18,310 bases of DNA from Mageeibacillus sp. UBA5438. GTDB taxonomy: Bacteria; Bacillota; Clostridia; Saccharofermentanales; DTU023. Shown in pieces: positions 15,054 through 18,310 of this stretch. Under the pieces are notes generated by a model. The model made no database searches and was not told the DNA's origin. It worked only from the letters and a program-made list of their open reading frames with translations. Positions within the stretch are counted from its first letter, which is position 1, and the number at the start of each line of letters is the position of its first letter. Made by a program: the position numbers and the translations under genes. The DNA is taken from the NCBI GenBank assembly GCA_002427535.1, contig DIRK01000006.1, positions 1 to 18,310 on the forward strand, written 5' to 3'.

Positions 15054-15872
15054 TTATTTATCCTCGCTTTCCGCGTCCGCTTGTTCTTTTTTAGCTAAAG
15101 CGCCCGGCTCCGAAAGTGACGCGGGGACCGCGTCACGCGCCGGAGTCCTCGCGGGCCTCGGCCCGTCGACGGTCTCAGTGGTCTCAAAGATCGCGTCAGT
15201 GCGGACACTGATGCTACCCGGATAACGCTCGCGATCCATCGTCTCCTGCGGCTTTTGCGCGTAGAAACGCTTATTCAGTTTCTGAGTGATCGCGACCATG
15301 ATGCCGAAGATGGCAAAACCGCCGGCCGGCAGGCCGAAGATGATCATGGGTTGGAGCCCCCCGTCGCTGATCCAGGGCATGGGGACATCGAAGAAGGTAC
15401 CAAAGCCTAAGATCTCACGCAGGGAGCCGATGAAGAACAAGGCAAGGGTGAAACCCACGCCCATCCCTAAACCATCGACGGCGGACATGAGCACGCCATG
15501 GCTGTTGGCAAAGGCCTCCGCTCGGCCCAAGATGATGCAGTTCACCGTAATCAAAGGAATAAAAATGCCAAGCGCCGCGTTTAATTCAGGCAAGTAAGCC
15601 TGGAGCAGGAATTGCAAAATGGTAACAAGGCTAGCGATGATCGTGATGTAAGCGGGGATACGCACCTTGTCAGGGATGACTTTTCGTAAAAGCGAAATGA
15701 CGACATTGGATAACACAAGCACCGCGGTGGAAGCGGCCCCCATCCCCAGGCCGTTCATCGCTGAGGTCGTCACCGCGAGCGCGGGGCACGTCCCGAGCAT
15801 CAGGATCAATAAGGGATTTTCTTTAATAATGCCCTTGGTAAGTTCATAACCGGCCGATCGTTTTTTGGCCAT
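15054..15872 (-). CDS. rnfE: Rnf complex subunit RnfE with long charged C-terminal tail
   Basis: Membrane subunit RnfE, 272 residues from the ATG at 15872, which has AGGGGGA upstream and starts MAKKRSAGYELTKG. The membrane core to about residue 204 is typical: NPLLILMLGTCPALAVT with C29, and PLITVNCIILGRAEAFA with C112, which pair with the RnfA cysteines around the shared cluster. Residues about 205-272 form an extra tail rich in P, R, E, K and T with no hydrophobic segment. Most RnfE proteins stop near 200-230 residues. The tail is in frame up to the stop that abuts rnfA, so it is not a frameshift into another gene. An upstream in-frame ATG at 15911 lies inside rnfG and is not needed. Confidence 0.93.
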   Translation of the reverse strand: MAKKRSAGYELTKGIIKENPLLILMLGTCPALAVTTSAMNGLGMGAASTAVLVLSNVVISLLRKVIPDKVRIPAYITIIASLVTILQFLLQAYLPELNAALGIFIPLITVNCIILGRAEAFANSHGVLMSAVDGLGMGVGFTLALFFIGSLREILGFGTFFDVPMPWISDGGLQPMIIFGLPAGGFAIFGIMVAITQKLNKRFYAQKPQETMDRERYPGSISVRTDAIFETTETVDGPRPARTPARDAVPASLSEPGALAKKEQADAESEDK

Positions 15873-15873
15873 C

Positions 15874-16482
15874 TTATTTTCCCCCTTTCCGCATGAGCGC
15901 GTCATAGGCAAAAGAGGCCTCTCTTACCGACGCCGTCACGGCATTGGATGAAATGGTGGCACTTGTCACAGCGTCAATATCCGATAGCGAATCATCCGAC
16001 AGACGCCCGAGATACTGATCCGTGAAAGAGGCGTCCGCGGTCTTTTGACCGAGGCCGGGGGTTTCACCGGAGGCGTCCACATGGATGCCGACAACAGTGC
16101 CCGAAAGGTCGAAGCCGACCATGACCGGCACCTTGCCCCCGTATCCTTTACTTGCGACCCCGATGATGAGGCCCGTCACCTCGCCGCCTGTATGAACAGC
16201 GGCCACCATGTAGACTTCGGGGTGGAGCTGGGCTAAGTCAACCGTTTTGGCTCCGGGAATCCCTTCGCCTGCCTGTTCGAGTGTCTCTTCAGGGAAATCA
16301 TCCGCCAGAGGAAACAGCGCGCGCTTGTTGGTGTCGGCTAACCACTGAGCCTGGTAGGCTCTGGCGTCCGCCGTCACATCCGCGGTAAGCGCCAAAAGCG
16401 CGACACAAATAGCGCAGATCAAAACAAGGATGATCGCGGGCACCGGCCCTCGTTCAATCAATGACATGTTATTTTTTGGCAT
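15874..16482 (-). CDS. rnfG: Rnf complex subunit RnfG (covalent-FMN protein)
   Basis: RnfG, 202 residues. One N-terminal membrane helix (about 13-34) anchors an extracytoplasmic FMN-binding domain. The flavinylation motif near the C-terminus reads DAVTSATISS; T176 should carry FMN through a phosphoester bond placed by ApbE. GETPGLGQK (139-147) is the other family mark. ACCTCC on the plus strand (16490-16495; GGAGGT on the coding strand) gives a good ribosome binding site. The start overlaps the rnfD end by 14 bases, and the stop is one base before the rnfE ATG. The apbE flavin transferase gene is not in the window. Confidence 0.94.
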   Translation of the reverse strand: MPKNNMSLIERGPVPAIILVLICAICVALLALTADVTADARAYQAQWLADTNKRALFPLADDFPEETLEQAGEGIPGAKTVDLAQLHPEVYMVAAVHTGGEVTGLIIGVASKGYGGKVPVMVGFDLSGTVVGIHVDASGETPGLGQKTADASFTDQYLGRLSDDSLSDIDAVTSATISSNAVTASVREASFAYDALMRKGGK

Positions 16483-17401
16483 GTTTCACACCTCCGATCG
16501 TCATGGGTGTCGTCCAGCGCTCGATATGGGGCGTGAGGATATTCATCAACAAAATCGCAAATGAAACGCCCTCCGGCATGGCACTGTACATACGCAATAG
16601 CCCCGTTAACAATCCTGCACCGATCCCGAAAATAACCTTCCCCCAGAGGGTCGTCGGGGTGGTCACATAGTCGGTGACCATGAAGAAGGCCGCAAGAATA
16701 AGCGCGCCTGACAACAGGTGGGTTAAAGGATCGCCACCCGTCAGCGTGACGAAGAGTATCGTCGTGCCGATAAACGATAAGGGGGCCCAGATATCAATCA
16801 CGCCCCTAATAAGGAGAAAGATACCGCCTATCAACAAGGCGATGACGGAGGTTTCACCGATGGAGCCCGCGTGGCGTCCGAGGAAAAGATCGAGGACCGA
16901 GGGCACAGCCTCACCTGTCTTCGCCAGCATGAGCGGTGTGGCGCTTGAGACGAGGTCAACGCCTAAGAGTTTGTCCGCGATCGAGTAACTTGAGATCTGT
17001 CCGGCAAAGGAGACTGACAGCACGATGCGCGCTGTGACGGCAGGGTTTGCGAAATTGTCACCCAGCCCGCCGAACATCTGTTTCACGACCACAACGGCCA
17101 CAAAGTTGCCGATGACGAGCACCCATAGGGGGCAGTTCGCCGGCAAACTTGCGGCGACTAGGAGCCCTGTGACCACGGCGGATAAATCGCCGACGGTCTG
17201 CTCGCGTTTCATCACGATACGCGCCAAGGCTTCAAAGCCCGCGGCTGAGGCGGCACTCACCGCAAAGAGCATGAGCGCGGGAAGACCGAATATGAAAAAG
17301 GACGCGATAATGACCGGTATGAGCGCGATGATCACCTGTAACATGATCGAACGCGTCGTGATTCGGTCGCGGATATGGGGAGAAGCCGATACATGAAGCA
17401 T
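16469..17401 (-). CDS. rnfD: Rnf complex subunit RnfD
   Basis: Integral membrane subunit RnfD, 310 residues with repeated hydrophobic helices. It starts MLHVSASPHIRDR, the usual N-terminus (SPH motif), followed by QMFGGLGDNFANPA near 108-121. The covalent flavin site is T155 in VDLVSSATPLM. MVTDYVTTPT and MPEGVSFAILLMN near the C-terminus are typical. It takes part in electron and ion transfer across the cytoplasmic membrane. AAAGGAGG lies nine bases upstream within rnfC, and the start directly follows the rnfC stop. Confidence 0.95.
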   Translation of the reverse strand: MLHVSASPHIRDRITTRSIMLQVIIALIPVIIASFFIFGLPALMLFAVSAASAAGFEALARIVMKREQTVGDLSAVVTGLLVAASLPANCPLWVLVIGNFVAVVVVKQMFGGLGDNFANPAVTARIVLSVSFAGQISSYSIADKLLGVDLVSSATPLMLAKTGEAVPSVLDLFLGRHAGSIGETSVIALLIGGIFLLIRGVIDIWAPLSFIGTTILFVTLTGGDPLTHLLSGALILAAFFMVTDYVTTPTTLWGKVIFGIGAGLLTGLLRMYSAMPEGVSFAILLMNILTPHIERWTTPMTIGGVKHAKK

Positions 17402-18310
17402 TTAGGATTTTCCTCCTTTCGCGCGTTCTGCGGCGCGTACGATGGTTTTCCCGATGCGGATATTCTGAACAAGGTAACGCTTGGCAGGACAGACATAAGA
17501 GCAGCTCCCGCACTCGATACAGTTCATGACATGGCGATCGGACAACTCTTCCGGATTGTTCGCCCTTGCGGCCTTATCTAAAGCCATCGGCATAAGGCGC
17601 ATCGGGCAGGCGCGGACACAGCGGCCGCAAAGAATACAAGCGGATTCCGCGGGAAGGACCGCGTCCTCTTCGCTCATGACAAGAATGGCGTTGTTCTGTT
17701 TCAGTATGGGTCTTTGGATATGGTCGACGGCAACACCCATCAAGGTGCCCCCCATGATGACTTTTGCGGGATCCGTCACCGTACCGCCCGCCTTTTCGAT
17801 CACTTCTTCAATAGAGGCCCCGATGGGGACATCGAAATTGCCGGGCGATTGAACAGCGCTTCCGTCCACCGTGATCGCTTTGCGGATCAGCGGCATGCCC
17901 GTTTTAAGATAAAGCCCAAGAAAATGAAGCGTCGTCACGTTTTGGACAATGACGCCGACATCGGCGGGAAGTCCTCCCTCGGGGACGACGCGTCCGTTCA
18001 ACAGACGGATCAGGACTTTTTCAGCCCCTGTTGGGTAGGACGTCGGAAGTACTTTGACACTGATGCCGCCCTTGGGCCAATGCTCGTTTTTCCCGTACAA
18101 CCTAATCGCTTCGTTCAGCGCTTTCGCGGCTTGTTTTTTATTGTCTTCGATCCCAAAGATAATCGTACTGACTCCGCACCATCGGGCAATCGCGAGTGCT
18201 CCTCGAACAGCATGTTCAGCACCCTCGATGCATATACGGTGGTCGACTGTAATGTAGGGTTCACATTCAGCGGCGTTCACGATCAGGGTGTCCACCGTTT
18301 TACCGGGCGG
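17402..18310 (-). CDS. rnfC: Rnf complex subunit RnfC, C-terminal part (cut by window edge)
   Basis: The last 302 residues of RnfC; the frame is open to the right edge and the N-terminal part (roughly 130-140 residues) lies outside. The visible part begins PPGKTVDTLIVNAAECEPYI, the classic RnfC entry into the NADH/FMN-binding domain. The two C-terminal [4Fe-4S] motifs CILCGRCVRACP and CIECGSCSYVCP are complete. RnfC is the peripheral cytoplasmic subunit that exchanges electrons with NAD(H). The GTG at 18295 is internal, not a start. The operon promoter is not in the window. Confidence 0.95.
   Translation of the reverse strand, partial: PPGKTVDTLIVNAAECEPYITVDHRICIEGAEHAVRGALAIARWCGVSTIIFGIEDNKKQAAKALNEAIRLYGKNEHWPKGGISVKVLPTSYPTGAEKVLIRLLNGRVVPEGGLPADVGVIVQNVTTLHFLGLYLKTGMPLIRKAITVDGSAVQSPGNFDVPIGASIEEVIEKAGGTVTDPAKVIMGGTLMGVAVDHIQRPILKQNNAILVMSEEDAVLPAESACILCGRCVRACPMRLMPMALDKAARANNPEELSDRHVMNCIECGSCSYVCPAKRYLVQNIRIGKTIVRAAERAKGGKS

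Noticed and set aside
15111..15180. Local inverted repeats (for example GACGCGG/CCGCGTC) near the rnfE 3' end as a regulatory structure
   Set aside because: They lie in an uninterrupted coding frame of biased composition, with no T-run; no independent support.
1..18310. Mobile elements, CRISPR arrays, prophage or toxin-antitoxin genes
   Set aside because: No transposase or integrase motifs, no regularly spaced direct repeats, and no unexplained coding stretch large enough to hold such a system.

Overview
The window looks like the chromosome of an anaerobic, amino-acid-fermenting (Stickland-type) bacterium, most likely a member of the Clostridia within the Bacillota. This rests on three things: a complete ornithine oxidation operon of the Clostridium sticklandii type, an Rnf complex in the order C-D-G-E-A-B, and strong purine-rich ribosome binding sites with tight gene packing. 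Base composition is clearly above 50 % G+C, unlike the AT-rich classical Stickland clostridia. A Synergistota-like host cannot be excluded from this sequence alone. No mobile element, CRISPR array, tRNA or rRNA gene was seen.

Region 1 (1-10227, + strand) is one long, tightly packed catabolic operon. It starts with the 3' end of an ornithine carbamoyltransferase and a carbamate kinase (the lower arginine deiminase pathway: citrulline to ornithine plus ATP). It continues with the ornithine oxidation pathway: a fused 2,4-diaminopentanoate dehydrogenase/2-amino-4-ketopentanoate (AKP) thiolase alpha subunit, the AKP thiolase beta subunit OrtB, D-ornithine aminomutase OraS and OraE, a GlmL/MutL-type ATPase that probably reactivates the B12 mutase, and ornithine racemase. 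An alanine racemase closes it. Together these take citrulline to ornithine, D-ornithine, 2,4-diaminopentanoate, AKP, and then acetyl-CoA plus alanine. The ord-ortA fusion is the most unusual item in the window.

Region 2 (10228-13595) is a small housekeeping and metal-homeostasis block. It has an AT-rich 252-base gap with a good promoter, a stand-alone HisE-like protein whose conserved EExxE metal motif is altered, and a convergent metal-efflux unit (P1B-2 Zn/Cd/Pb ATPase plus an ArsR/SmtB-family repressor). The repressor has two recognisable metal sites and an SmtB-type operator next to its start. The ribosomal protein L28 gene (rpmB) is transcribed divergently from its own extended -10 promoter. 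A strong symmetric terminator separates rpmB from the convergent rnf operon.

Region 3 (13596-18310, - strand) is the rnfCDGEAB operon, with rnfC cut by the right edge. It encodes the membrane ferredoxin:NAD+ oxidoreductase that would link redox balance from amino-acid fermentation to an ion gradient. This fits the metabolism in region 1, although the two operons are separated and convergent.
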